In this document: positions 1 to 12,398 of the stretch, in pieces | Layout: every line of letters starts with the position of its first letter | How positions within the stretch are numbered: position 1 is the stretch's first letter | Made by a program: the position numbers and the translations under genes | Notes under the pieces: generated by a model | Databases searched by the model: none | What the model was told of the DNA's origin: nothing | What the model saw: the letters and a program-made list of their open reading frames with translations, nothing else | From: Gammaproteobacteria bacterium | Lineage (GTDB): Bacteria > Pseudomonadota > Gammaproteobacteria > PS1 > Pseudothioglobaceae | Reading direction: 5' to 3' | Assembly (NCBI GenBank): GCA_029243595.1 | Contig: JAQWRQ010000034.1 | Coordinates: 1 to 32,848 of the forward strand | DNA: 32,848 nucleotides

Positions 1-1
1 G

Positions 2-1840
<1,839 letters not shown>

Positions 1841-1870
1841 CCACACTTAATATTTAAAAGGAGTTACATT

Positions 1871-2755
1871 ATGTCAACAAAACACCCAGTCGTTTCAGTT
1901 ACCGGCTCATCAGGCGCAGGCACAACCTTCGTCAAAAAAGCATTTGAGAAGATTTTCGATCAAAAAAACCTTAATGTTTGTGTGGTAGAGGGCGATAGCT
2001 TTCACAAATTTGAACGTGCCGATATGAAGGTTGAGGTTGATCAATCACGTGCAGCAGGAAAAGTGTTAACTCACTTTGCAGAAAATGCCAATCATTTTGA
2101 CAAATTAGAGGCGTTATTTAAGCAATACGGTACAGATGGCACTGGTCAAAAACGTTACTACATTCACTCTGACGAAGAGGCTGTTGAGCATAACGCTCGT
2201 TTAGGTACAAACCTCAATCCTGGTCAATTTACCCCATGGGAAGACATTGAAACAGACTCTGATATCATGTTTTACGAAGGCCTTCATGGCGGTGTAAAAA
2301 CAGATAACGCTGATGTCGCAGGCCAAGTAGATTTATTAGTAGGTGTTGTGCCAGCAGTTAATATTGAGTGGATTCAGAAAATCCATAGAGACACTTCTGA
2401 GCGTCCTTATACACCAGAGCAGGTTACTGAAATCATCTTGGATCGTATGCAAGATTATGTTGAGTTTATTACCCCGCAGTTTGATAACACACATATTAAT
2501 TTCCATCGTATTCCTTTAGTAGATACTTCTAACCCATTTAGCGGTCAAGCGGTACCCTCGCCAGAGGACTCTTTGGTGGTAACTAGTGTGCGTATCGATG
2601 GTGTTGATCTTCAGGCGGTTGCCGATAAACTACCTGCAGAGGCAATGGCATTTTTACAAAATGATACGACGTTGGTATACAAAGGCAGCTTCATGGTAGA
2701 TGTTATGGACATTATGCTAACGCCAATTATTGATGGATTAATGGCGAATAAATAA
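1871..2755 (+). CDS. prk: Phosphoribulokinase
   Basis: This cytoplasmic Calvin-cycle enzyme phosphorylates ribulose-5-phosphate with ATP to give ribulose-1,5-bisphosphate, the substrate of Rubisco. The 294-residue protein is the size of the proteobacterial (class I) enzyme. The P-loop GSSGAGTT lies at residues 12-19. EGDSFHKF places Asp42 and His45 at the positions of the catalytic base and sugar-phosphate contact known from the Rhodobacter enzyme. EGLHGG is at 136-141. A strong Shine-Dalgarno (AAAAGGAG) precedes the ATG. The gene lies between gyrB and a hairpin terminator, away from any Rubisco gene in this window. It shows that the organism is, or descends from, an autotroph. Confidence 0.96.
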   Translation: MSTKHPVVSVTGSSGAGTTFVKKAFEKIFDQKNLNVCVVEGDSFHKFERADMKVEVDQSRAAGKVLTHFAENANHFDKLEALFKQYGTDGTGQKRYYIHSDEEAVEHNARLGTNLNPGQFTPWEDIETDSDIMFYEGLHGGVKTDNADVAGQVDLLVGVVPAVNIEWIQKIHRDTSERPYTPEQVTEIILDRMQDYVEFITPQFDNTHINFHRIPLVDTSNPFSGQAVPSPEDSLVVTSVRIDGVDLQAVADKLPAEAMAFLQNDTTLVYKGSFMVDVMDIMLTPIIDGLMANK

Positions 2756-2765
2756 ACCATTTTTT

Positions 2766-2818
2766 AAAAGCCTTGTTGGTTTCTGCGGATAGTTTGCAGG
2801 AATGAGCAAGGCTTTTTT
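2766..2818 (+). terminator. Rho-independent terminator after prk
   Basis: The arms AAAAGCCTTG (2766-2775) and CAAGGCTTTT (2807-2816) form a 10-bp stem running into a T tract. The region between them can fold into a second 7-bp hairpin, TTTCTGC with GCAGGAA. It sits 10 bases after the prk stop and ends the gyrB-prk unit before chrA. Confidence 0.85.
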
Positions 2819-2836
2819 ATTGAGGAAAAAAAGATT

Positions 2837-4144
2837 ATGCAAGAACAGCCTAAAGCCCCTAGTTTTTTAGAATTTTTTGTTTACTGGTTAAAGCTAGGCT
2901 TTATTAGTTTTGGCGGCCCTGCTGGTCAAATATCAATGATGCACCAGGAGTTGGTTGAGAAGCGTCGTTGGATTTCTGAGCATCGTTTTTTACATGCACT
3001 CAATTACACTATGGTGTTGCCGGGTCCAGAAGCGCAGCAACTGGCTACTTATATTGGCTGGCTAATGTTTGGTGTGAGAGGTGGTGTTGCTGCCGGCGTG
3101 TTGTTTGTATTACCCTCTTTGTTTATTTTAAGTGCACTCACTTGGGTTTATCTAACCTATGGTGATGTCAGTGCAGTGTCTGGTATTTTGTATGGCATTA
3201 AGCCGGCAGTAACCGCTATTGTTTTATTTGCCGCTTATCGTATTGGCTCTAAAGCTTTATCGAATAACGTGCTAAGAGTGATCGCAGTGTTGGCGTTTGT
3301 TGCAATATTTGCACTAGAAGTGCCCTTTCCTTATATTGTTTTAAGTGCAGCACTGGTGGGTTTTTTAGGGGCAAAAGTTTCTCCAGATACGTTTACAACA
3401 AGCTCCCACCATGGCGATGGAAAAGACAGTTATGGCCCTGCTCTGATTGATGACGATACACCAGTACCTGATCATGCAAAGTTTAGCTGGACTCGATTTG
3501 GTAGTTTTGCACTCGTTGGTATTGGTATTGGTGTGGCGATCATGAGCTTGTTGAGCGATCCAGTGCTACATGATATGGGTGAATTTTTTACCAAGGCGGC
3601 ATTGGTAACGTTTGGTGGCGCTTATGCGGTATTGCCTTATATTTACCAAGGTGGTGTTGACCAATACGCATGGCTGACTAGTACGCAGATGATGGATGGT
3701 TTGGCGCTAGGTGAAACCACACCAGGACCACTGATTATGGTAGTGGCTTTTGTAGGTTTTGTAGGTGCTTGGACTAAAGAGATTTTTGGCCCAGAGGCTT
3801 TACTATTAGCGGGCTTTGCCGGTGCATCAGTCGCCACATTATTTACTTTTTTGCCTTCGTTTTTATTTATCTTTTTAGGGGGTCCGGGGGTTGAAGCCAC
3901 TAGAGGTGATCTTAAATTTAGTGCACCGCTCTCAGCAGTAACTGCTGCGGTAGTGGGTGTGATTATTAACTTAGCGGTGTTTTTTGCTCAGAATGTATTA
4001 TGGCCAAATGAAGGTGATTTAGATCTGATTGCAACCCTAATTGGTGTCGCAGCTTTTGTCGCTTTATTTAGATTTAAAATTGGTATTATGAGTGTAATCG
4101 CTGCTTGTGCAGCGATTGGTTTGGGTTTGTCGGTACTAGCTTAA
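2837..4144 (+). CDS. chrA: Chromate transporter family protein (CHR, two-domain)
   Basis: This is an inner-membrane protein of the CHR family, whose characterised members export chromate; the substrate here is not proven. At 435 residues it is the long form with two homologous halves. The first carries FGGPAG (25-30) and LPGPEAQQLA (61-70). The second carries TFGGAYAVLP (about residue 258) and LGETTPGPLI. A hydrophilic loop containing His and Asp residues (about 188-220) separates them. There are roughly ten hydrophobic segments. The ATG follows a GAGG Shine-Dalgarno and a terminator, so it probably has its own promoter, which I could not locate. Its stop lies 3 bases from the stop of the convergent leuS. 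A role in sulfate or other oxyanion traffic is conceivable but unsupported. Confidence 0.9.
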   Translation: MQEQPKAPSFLEFFVYWLKLGFISFGGPAGQISMMHQELVEKRRWISEHRFLHALNYTMVLPGPEAQQLATYIGWLMFGVRGGVAAGVLFVLPSLFILSALTWVYLTYGDVSAVSGILYGIKPAVTAIVLFAAYRIGSKALSNNVLRVIAVLAFVAIFALEVPFPYIVLSAALVGFLGAKVSPDTFTTSSHHGDGKDSYGPALIDDDTPVPDHAKFSWTRFGSFALVGIGIGVAIMSLLSDPVLHDMGEFFTKAALVTFGGAYAVLPYIYQGGVDQYAWLTSTQMMDGLALGETTPGPLIMVVAFVGFVGAWTKEIFGPEALLLAGFAGASVATLFTFLPSFLFIFLGGPGVEATRGDLKFSAPLSAVTAAVVGVIINLAVFFAQNVLWPNEGDLDLIATLIGVAAFVALFRFKIGIMSVIAACAAIGLGLSVLA

Positions 4145-4147
4145 GCG

Positions 4148-7577
<3,430 letters not shown>

Positions 7578-7584
7578 GGGTAGT

Positions 7585-7590
7585 ATTATA
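7585..7590 (-). promoter_or_regulatory. Candidate -10 element for pyrD
   Basis: A perfect TATAAT on the minus strand ends 7 bases before the pyrD ATG. TTAATA stands 18 bases further upstream as a weak -35. The expected transcription start falls at or beside the start codon, and there is no Shine-Dalgarno. Confidence 0.45.
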
Positions 7591-7602
7591 CATTTTTGCT
7601 GT

Positions 7603-7608
7603 TAAAAT
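7603..7608 (+). promoter_or_regulatory. Candidate extended -10 element for bioD
   Basis: TAAAAT preceded by TGT (an extended -10 arrangement) ends 8 bases before the chosen bioD ATG. No Shine-Dalgarno is present. Together with the pyrD element it packs two divergent promoters into 39 bases. Confidence 0.4.
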
Positions 7609-7616
7609 TATTAACC

Positions 7617-8261
7617 ATGAAAGGATTGTTTATTAGCGGTAGTGGGACGGATGTCGGCAAAACATTTATTGCCAGTCGCCTTATCCATGCGCTGAATTAT
7701 AAATATCGCGTTGTGGCAAGAAAACCCATCGAAAGTGACTGTACAAAAACCTCGCAAGGGCTAGTACCAAAGGATGCGGTTTTGTTGAATGATGCCTGTA
7801 CTAGTCCCGACCCTATTGAGTCTGTTTGTGCTTATCAGTTTGAAGCTTGTGTGAGTGGCGAAAAAGCAAGTACAGATCAAGGTGTTGAGGTTGTGTTGGA
7901 CGATTTGGTTTCTGCATCACGCCCAATCAACACATCTGATTTTGTTATTGTTGAGGGTGCGGGAGGCTTGTACTCTCCAATTGCTGCACAAGTGCTCAAT
8001 GTTGATTTAGCAGCAGCACTTGGGTTGCCTGTGGTAATTGTAGTTAGAGATGAGCTTGGTGCAATCAATCAAGCATTGTTAAGCCTGCGCGCAGCCAAGT
8101 CAAGTAATCTTAACGTAATTATGCTGGTGTTAAATCAAATGAGTGCGAACAACTTAAATAATGCACAAGCGATTCAAGCTTACACAGATGCCAGGGTGGT
8201 AGTCTTTAACAAAGATAACGAAGATGGTTTTGTTAAAAAAATTCTTGAGTTAGTCGAGTAA
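7617..8261 (+). CDS. bioD: Dethiobiotin synthetase
   Basis: BioD closes the ureido ring of dethiobiotin from 7,8-diaminopelargonate, CO2 and ATP, the penultimate step of biotin synthesis. The P-loop reads GSGTDVGKT (residues 8-16), the family signature, followed by ARKPIESDC, and VEGAGGLYSPI contains the second conserved loop. The protein has 214 residues, close to the usual 225. I chose the ATG at 7617 because the seven codons upstream, from a TTG at 7596, add nothing conserved and would overlap the promoter. No other biotin gene is nearby. Its 3' end overlaps the convergent sspB by 12 bases. Confidence 0.95.
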   Translation: MKGLFISGSGTDVGKTFIASRLIHALNYKYRVVARKPIESDCTKTSQGLVPKDAVLLNDACTSPDPIESVCAYQFEACVSGEKASTDQGVEVVLDDLVSASRPINTSDFVIVEGAGGLYSPIAAQVLNVDLAAALGLPVVIVVRDELGAINQALLSLRAAKSSNLNVIMLVLNQMSANNLNNAQAIQAYTDARVVVFNKDNEDGFVKKILELVE

Positions 8262-8618
8262 AGTTAAGTTGGGCTTTTGCTCGTCGCTCTGCTCTGTGTT
8301 TTGAGTATCGACTTCAAAAAACATGCCTTCGCCATTCTCGCCTGCGTAGATGGTTAATATGGCGTTAGTGGGTACGCTAATAGTCTGAGATTTTCCATCA
8401 AAACGCGCTTTAAATGAGACGGTTTCATTGTTGATTAACAGAGCGCTGGTGGCCTCGCTGGCAATATTGAGTACAATTTTCCCTTGTTGTATATAAGGGC
8501 TAGGAACAATAACGCCTGCTTTTGAGCAATCAACCAAAATGTGCGGCGTTAACCCAGAATCCTCCATCCATTGATGATAGGCGCGAATTAAATAAGGCGC
8601 TACCGAGACTTTTGCCAT
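8250..8618 (-). CDS. sspB: ClpXP protease specificity-enhancing factor SspB
   Basis: SspB binds ssrA-tagged peptides from stalled ribosomes and delivers them to ClpXP. The 122-residue protein has the family layout: a folded N-terminal peptide-binding domain opening with APYLIRAYHQWMEDSGLTPH, then an acidic, flexible tail (about 100-115), then a short C-terminal PNLTLLD that corresponds to the ClpX-docking tail. The N-terminal domain matches the usual start, with GVIVP in the expected place. It follows sspA by 6 bases, the standard sspA-sspB pair. Its last 12 bases overlap the end of bioD on the other strand. Confidence 0.93.
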   Translation of the reverse strand: MAKVSVAPYLIRAYHQWMEDSGLTPHILVDCSKAGVIVPSPYIQQGKIVLNIASEATSALLINNETVSFKARFDGKSQTISVPTNAILTIYAGENGEGMFFEVDTQNTEQSDEQKPNLTLLD

Positions 8619-8624
8619 AGGGTC

Positions 8625-9257
8625 TTAAGCGCTGTATTCTTTCTCGCAGTCAGTAAGGCTCTCTTTAAAGCTGTCCTTGCTGAATAGTCGTTTAGCATAG
8701 TCATGAATTGGCTTGGCTTTGGCGCCTAAGTCAATATCAAGTTTTTTAAGTCGCCATAAAAGCGGCGCTAAACAAGCATCAACAATGGTCATATCGTCGC
8801 TCTTAAAATAAGGTTGATAAGCAAATAAAGGAATAAGTTCGATTAGATTGCTTGACAAAATTTTACGCGCTTCATTGGCTTCTTTTTTACTGCCAGTTTG
8901 AATGGTATTAACCAGCTCATACCAACAACCAGCAGAACGAGTAAATCTAAAGATTAACAGGCGTTTTTCAGCTTTTTCAATCGGATCAACTGGCAACAAT
9001 GGTGGGAATGGAAAGCGCTCGTCTAGGTATTCAGTAATGACGGATAAGTCATATAGCACCATACCTCGATCAAACAAAGTTGGCAATGACTGACAAGGGT
9101 TAAGCTCTAAAATCTCCTCAGGCATTTGATCAATTTTTAAATTAACTACTTCTCTTTCAATATTTTTTTCCGCCATAATGAAGCGCACTGCGTGTGACTC
9201 CATTTCTTCAGCAGAAGCATAAAGCGTGGTTGAAGCTGGATTGGGTTTGGTTAGCAT
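8625..9257 (-). CDS. sspA: Stringent starvation protein A
   Basis: SspA is a glutathione-S-transferase-fold protein that binds RNA polymerase and alters promoter use in stress and stationary phase; it is not known to act as a transferase. The 210 residues are close to E. coli's 212. The thioredoxin-like N-terminal half contains NPCQSLPTLFDRG and LYDLSVITEYLDERFPFPPLLP, typical of SspA. The C-terminal half is helical, with the motif DDMTIVDACLAPLLWRL. It lies after petABC, an arrangement common in beta- and gammaproteobacteria, but a terminator at 9271-9310 separates it from petC, so it probably has its own start site. The Shine-Dalgarno is AAGGA. Confidence 0.94.
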   Translation of the reverse strand: MLTKPNPASTTLYASAEEMESHAVRFIMAEKNIEREVVNLKIDQMPEEILELNPCQSLPTLFDRGMVLYDLSVITEYLDERFPFPPLLPVDPIEKAEKRLLIFRFTRSAGCWYELVNTIQTGSKKEANEARKILSSNLIELIPLFAYQPYFKSDDMTIVDACLAPLLWRLKKLDIDLGAKAKPIHDYAKRLFSKDSFKESLTDCEKEYSA

Positions 9258-9270
9258 AGTTGTTATCCTT

Positions 9271-9310
9271 AAAAAATAAAAAACAGCGCCACTTCAAAAG
9301 AGGCGCTGTT
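9271..9310 (-). terminator. Rho-independent terminator after petC
   Basis: On the minus strand AACAGCGCC pairs with GGCGCTGTT (9 bp, 11-base loop), followed by a run of T broken by one A. It separates petABC from sspAB. The T tract is on the minus side only, which fixes the direction. Confidence 0.88.
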
Positions 9311-9348
9311 AAATGTGTTGACTAATTGTATCAGAAATTTCTAACTAA

Positions 9349-10035
9349 TTAGTCCTTAGCGCGCCATTTGCCATATTTCACATCTTTCCAGTATTCTTTT
9401 TTCAACAAGTAAGAAAGGATGAACAAAACAAACAAGAAGCCCAGTACTTTATAGCCCAAATCAACGCGCACCAACTTGGCGGGCTCGCCAACGTAATCTA
9501 AGAAGTTGGTAATGTCTCTAACATCTTGATCAAAATCTTCTGCTGATTTGTTTTGCTTAAGCTCCCACAAAACATCAGGCATAGAAGCGTTAATTAAGAT
9601 TTTGTTATTAACGCCGAATGGGCGAGTGTCGTCTTTATAAAAGCCACGCAAGTAGGTGTAGATCCAGTCCACGCCTTTTGAGCGAGAAACTAAAGACAAG
9701 TCTGGCGGTGTAGTTCCGAACCACTTTTCCGCACCCTCTTTAGACATTGAAGAAGTGATAGGGTTGCCAATTTTGTCGCCACTAAACATTAAGTCCTTTT
9801 CAACGTCAGCATCAGAGATGTTAAGATCTTTACCAATGCGGTTATAACGCATAAATTCAATTGAGTGACAACCAGAGCAATAGTTCATGAATAAGCTGGC
9901 ACCATTTTGAAGTGATTTTTGGTCGTTTATATCTGTATTGGCGTGGTCTAGTGCGCCACCACCAGCAGCCATTACGCTAAATGAGAGTGTTAAACCAGCT
10001 AAAACAGAGGTTGTTGTTTTTAATAATTTTTTCAT
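9349..10035 (-). CDS. petC: Cytochrome c1 of the bc1 complex
   Basis: Cytochrome c1 takes electrons from the Rieske protein and passes them to soluble cytochrome c on the periplasmic side. The 228-residue precursor has a Sec signal peptide (1-24, ending VMAA), one haem-binding CSGCH (Cys53, Cys56, His57), the axial Met152 in ASMPDVLW, and a C-terminal membrane anchor (about 194-211) followed by a positively charged tail. It is the last gene of petABC, starting 1 base after the petB stop with GGAG upstream, and is followed by a hairpin terminator. Nothing suggests impaired function. Confidence 0.96.
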   Translation of the reverse strand: MKKLLKTTTSVLAGLTLSFSVMAAGGGALDHANTDINDQKSLQNGASLFMNYCSGCHSIEFMRYNRIGKDLNISDADVEKDLMFSGDKIGNPITSSMSKEGAEKWFGTTPPDLSLVSRSKGVDWIYTYLRGFYKDDTRPFGVNNKILINASMPDVLWELKQNKSAEDFDQDVRDITNFLDYVGEPAKLVRVDLGYKVLGFLFVLFILSYLLKKEYWKDVKYGKWRAKD

Positions 10036-10036
10036 T

Positions 10037-11263
10037 TTATTTCTCCGTTACTCGTGCAGGCACTTCTTTGGTTTTGCCGATAGAGGTAAACCAAGGCATC
10101 AAGATAAAGAAGCCAAAGTAGGCTGCTGTAAAGATTCTTGCCAATAGTGCGTTAACTGGCGTCACCGGCTGCATACCCAGCCATCCTAAGATGATAAAGC
10201 TAACAACAAAAATACCTAACGCAACTTTATAAGGCCAAGAGCGGTAGCGGATTGACTTCACTTTAGAGCGATCTAACCACGGTAGTGCTAATAAAATTAA
10301 CAAGGCTGCAAACATGCCAACTACGCCCGGGAATTGCGAGCCAAACATTGGTGGAATCGCTCTTAATACCGAGTAAAAAGGCGTTAGATACCAAAGTGGT
10401 GCAATGTGATCAGGGGTCTTTAGCGGGTTCGCTTCAACAAAGTTCGCATGCTCTAAGAAGTAGCCGTTCATTGCTGGTGCAAAGAACACCACTGCTGAGA
10501 AAATCATTAAGAACACGACCACGCCAACAATGTCTTTCACGCTGTAGTATGGATGGAACGGAATACCATCTTTGGGGATGCCGTCCTTGTCTTTGTTCTT
10601 TTTAATTTCAACACCATCAGGGTTGTTTGAGCCTACCGTGTGAAGCGCAACAATGTGTAAGAACACCAATACAACTAAGATTAATGGTAATGCAATTACG
10701 TGCAATGAGAAGAAACGGTTAAGTGCTGGATCACCAACAGCATAGTCACCTAAAATCCACACCAATAGGTCTGGACCAATAAAAGGAACTGAGCCAAACA
10801 ACGAGATAATTACTTGTGCACCCCAGTAAGACATTTGACCCCATGGCAATACATAGCCCATGAATGCCTCGGCCATTAGTGCAATATAAAGCACCATACC
10901 TAGAATCCAAATCAATTCACGCGGCGCTTTGTAAGAGCCATATAACAAGCCACGGTACATATGCAAGTAAATCACAATGAAAAATGCTGACGCACCGGTT
11001 GAGTGCAAGTAGCGAATTAACCAACCCCAATCAACATCACGCATGATGTATTCAACAGATGCAAACGCGTTAGCAGCGTCTGGCTTAAAGTGCATGGTTA
11101 AGAAAATACCAGTGACGATTTGCATGACTAGTACTAGCATTGCTAGCGAGCCAAAGAAGTACCAGAAGTTAAAGTTTCTAGGTGTGTAGTATTCAGCTAA
11201 GTGCTCGTTCCAAACCTTGGTTAGTGGAAATCTTTGATCGATCCAGCTTTTGTTATTATCCAT
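10037..11263 (-). CDS. petB: Cytochrome b of the bc1 complex
   Basis: Cytochrome b is the membrane core of the bc1 complex, where quinol is oxidised (Qo) and quinone reduced (Qi). The 408-residue protein has about eight transmembrane helices. The haem ligands are His87 and His101 in helix B and His188 and His203 in helix D. The helix D pair is 15 residues apart, where bovine and Rhodobacter proteins have 14. The Qo-site motif is PLWY (289-292), not the PEWY of mitochondria and alphaproteobacteria. It is a single long polypeptide, not split as in b6f. It lies between petA and petC, and the petA stop codon overlaps its Shine-Dalgarno (TTAGGAG). Confidence 0.97.
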   Translation of the reverse strand: MDNNKSWIDQRFPLTKVWNEHLAEYYTPRNFNFWYFFGSLAMLVLVMQIVTGIFLTMHFKPDAANAFASVEYIMRDVDWGWLIRYLHSTGASAFFIVIYLHMYRGLLYGSYKAPRELIWILGMVLYIALMAEAFMGYVLPWGQMSYWGAQVIISLFGSVPFIGPDLLVWILGDYAVGDPALNRFFSLHVIALPLILVVLVFLHIVALHTVGSNNPDGVEIKKNKDKDGIPKDGIPFHPYYSVKDIVGVVVFLMIFSAVVFFAPAMNGYFLEHANFVEANPLKTPDHIAPLWYLTPFYSVLRAIPPMFGSQFPGVVGMFAALLILLALPWLDRSKVKSIRYRSWPYKVALGIFVVSFIILGWLGMQPVTPVNALLARIFTAAYFGFFILMPWFTSIGKTKEVPARVTEK

Positions 11264-11272
11264 GATTTACTC

Positions 11273-11869
11273 CTAAGATGCTTTTGGGTCAATACCAATT
11301 CGAATTAACGAATCAGATACAAAGTGATATGGTGGAACAATTAAGTTAGTTGGTGCTGGGGCACCTGCATAAACGCGACCAGCTAAGTCAAACTTAGAGC
11401 CGTGACACGGGCAGTAGAAACCACCTTTCCAGGCGTCGCCACCTAAATCAGCCGCGCCTAATTCTGGACGGTAAGTTGGTGAACAGCCAAGGTGCGTACA
11501 AACACCAACAATAACAGCTACTTCTGCTTTGATTGAGCGGTGAGTGTTTTTTGCGTAAGCAGGCTGCTGATCTTCTTGGTTGTTGGGGTCAGTTAATTCG
11601 CTGTCTAGTGTTTTTAGATCAGAAAGAGTGGCAGCATCACGTCTGAAAATCCAAACGGGCTTTTTACGCCAAAGCACACGAACCAGTTGCCCTGATTCTA
11701 GTTTGCTAATATCAACATCAACCGGTGCTCCTGCAGCCTTTGCTCTTGCTGAAGGCATCCATGATGATAAAAATGGCCACGCTACGAAGCCAACGCCAAC
11801 GGCACCAACCACGCTTGTAGCGTTAGTTAGAAAACGTCTTTTCTTTAAGTCTATTTCTTGTCCTGACAT
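11273..11869 (-). CDS. petA: Rieske iron-sulfur protein of the bc1 complex
   Basis: This subunit carries the 2Fe-2S cluster that moves electrons from quinol at the Qo site to cytochrome c1. Cluster ligands are Cys124 and His126 in CTHLGC and Cys153 and His156 in CPCHGS, with Cys129 and Cys155 forming the stabilising disulfide. The N-terminus has a twin-arginine motif (KKRRFL, residues 9-14) before a hydrophobic helix (about 17-36), consistent with Tat-dependent insertion that leaves the helix as an anchor. The length of 198 residues is normal. It is the first gene of petABC. The upstream 99 bases hold a TATAAT and an AT-rich palindrome. Confidence 0.97.
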   Translation of the reverse strand: MSGQEIDLKKRRFLTNATSVVGAVGVGFVAWPFLSSWMPSARAKAAGAPVDVDISKLESGQLVRVLWRKKPVWIFRRDAATLSDLKTLDSELTDPNNQEDQQPAYAKNTHRSIKAEVAVIVGVCTHLGCSPTYRPELGAADLGGDAWKGGFYCPCHGSKFDLAGRVYAGAPAPTNLIVPPYHFVSDSLIRIGIDPKAS

Positions 11870-11903
11870 AAGATTACTGTCCCTTTTATGTGAATATGGT
11901 TTG

Positions 11904-11921
11904 TTTTATTTTGAAATAAAA
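11904..11921. repeat. AT-only inverted repeat in the petABC leader region
   Basis: TTTTATTT and AAATAAAA form a perfect 8-bp inverted repeat with a 2-base centre, just downstream of the predicted -10 of petABC. It could be a regulator site or chance in AT-rich DNA. It does not match an FNR box. Confidence 0.3.
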
Positions 11922-11929
11922 ACCCAATA

Positions 11930-11935
11930 ATTATA
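11930..11935 (-). promoter_or_regulatory. Candidate -10 element for petABC
   Basis: A TATAAT on the minus strand predicts a start near 11923 and a leader of about 54 bases before petA. No good -35 is found at 16-18 bases. The hexamer lies in a near-palindromic AATTATAATG context, so orientation is uncertain. Confidence 0.4.
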
Positions 11936-11968
11936 ATGTATATCAGCTTTATATAATAGTTAATTCTT

Positions 11969-12280
11969 CTAATATTCTGTCAAATCAACTTTGATGATGA
12001 TTTTTTGGACACTTGATAAGGCGTCTAAATTTTTGATAATACCCAGCAGGAAGTCTTGCTGTTTTTGGGCGCGAAAAGCCACCGCCTGATTGTGCGTAAC
12101 AAACGTGGCAACCCCGTCTTTTAGGGTGCATAACGACAATGTTTTAAAGGCTTCTGGTAGCAAAGTTGACAGTTGGTCGTTCAGCTGATTGAACGCCCTA
12201 GCTTGGGCAAACAAAACGCCCAACTTGCCTTTGGGTGTGTAGTTTGACAGATTGGTCGTGTTATTTTTTTCCGAAGACAT
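11969..12280 (-). CDS. dciA: DciA-like DUF721 protein (putative replicative helicase loader)
   Basis: DciA proteins interact with the DnaB helicase and help load it at the origin in bacteria that lack phage-derived DnaC. This 103-residue protein has the DUF721 pattern: a helical N-terminal part with LFAQARAFNQLNDQLSTLLPE, then a strand-rich part with LCTLKDGVATFVTHNQAVAFRAQKQ, then a helix and a final strand ending IIIKVD. It is shorter than the roughly 150-residue DciA of many gammaproteobacteria, lacking a long tail. The call rests on this pattern and on its place next to secA, where gammaproteobacterial DUF721 genes are often found. It is transcribed away from secA and toward petA. Confidence 0.72.
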   Translation of the reverse strand: MSSEKNNTTNLSNYTPKGKLGVLFAQARAFNQLNDQLSTLLPEAFKTLSLCTLKDGVATFVTHNQAVAFRAQKQQDFLLGIIKNLDALSSVQKIIIKVDLTEY

Positions 12281-12323
12281 GGGCTATTGTTTAAATATTA
12301 ACTTTAAATTCATAAAATGAACC

Positions 12324-12351
12324 TTGTAAAGGGCTATCTGTATCATAACAT
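12324..12351 (+). promoter_or_regulatory. Candidate secA promoter
   Basis: TTGTAA (12324-12329) and TAACAT (12346-12351) are 16 bases apart and would give a leader of about 40 bases. The match is modest. The 118-base dciA-secA interval shows no ORF resembling a SecM-type arrest peptide and no stable hairpin. Confidence 0.3.
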
Positions 12352-12398
12352 CTGTGCGAAAATAGAGCCATTTTTAAAATTACGTTTTATTCACACCA

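Noticed and set aside
12281-12337. Direct repeat GGGCTAT in the dciA-secA interval
   Set aside because: Two 7-base copies 50 bases apart are expected by chance and have no symmetry or other copies.
12281-12398. SecM-like arrest peptide or riboswitch upstream of secA
   Set aside because: The 118-base interval has no signal-peptide ORF and no stable structure; only a weak promoter match was found.
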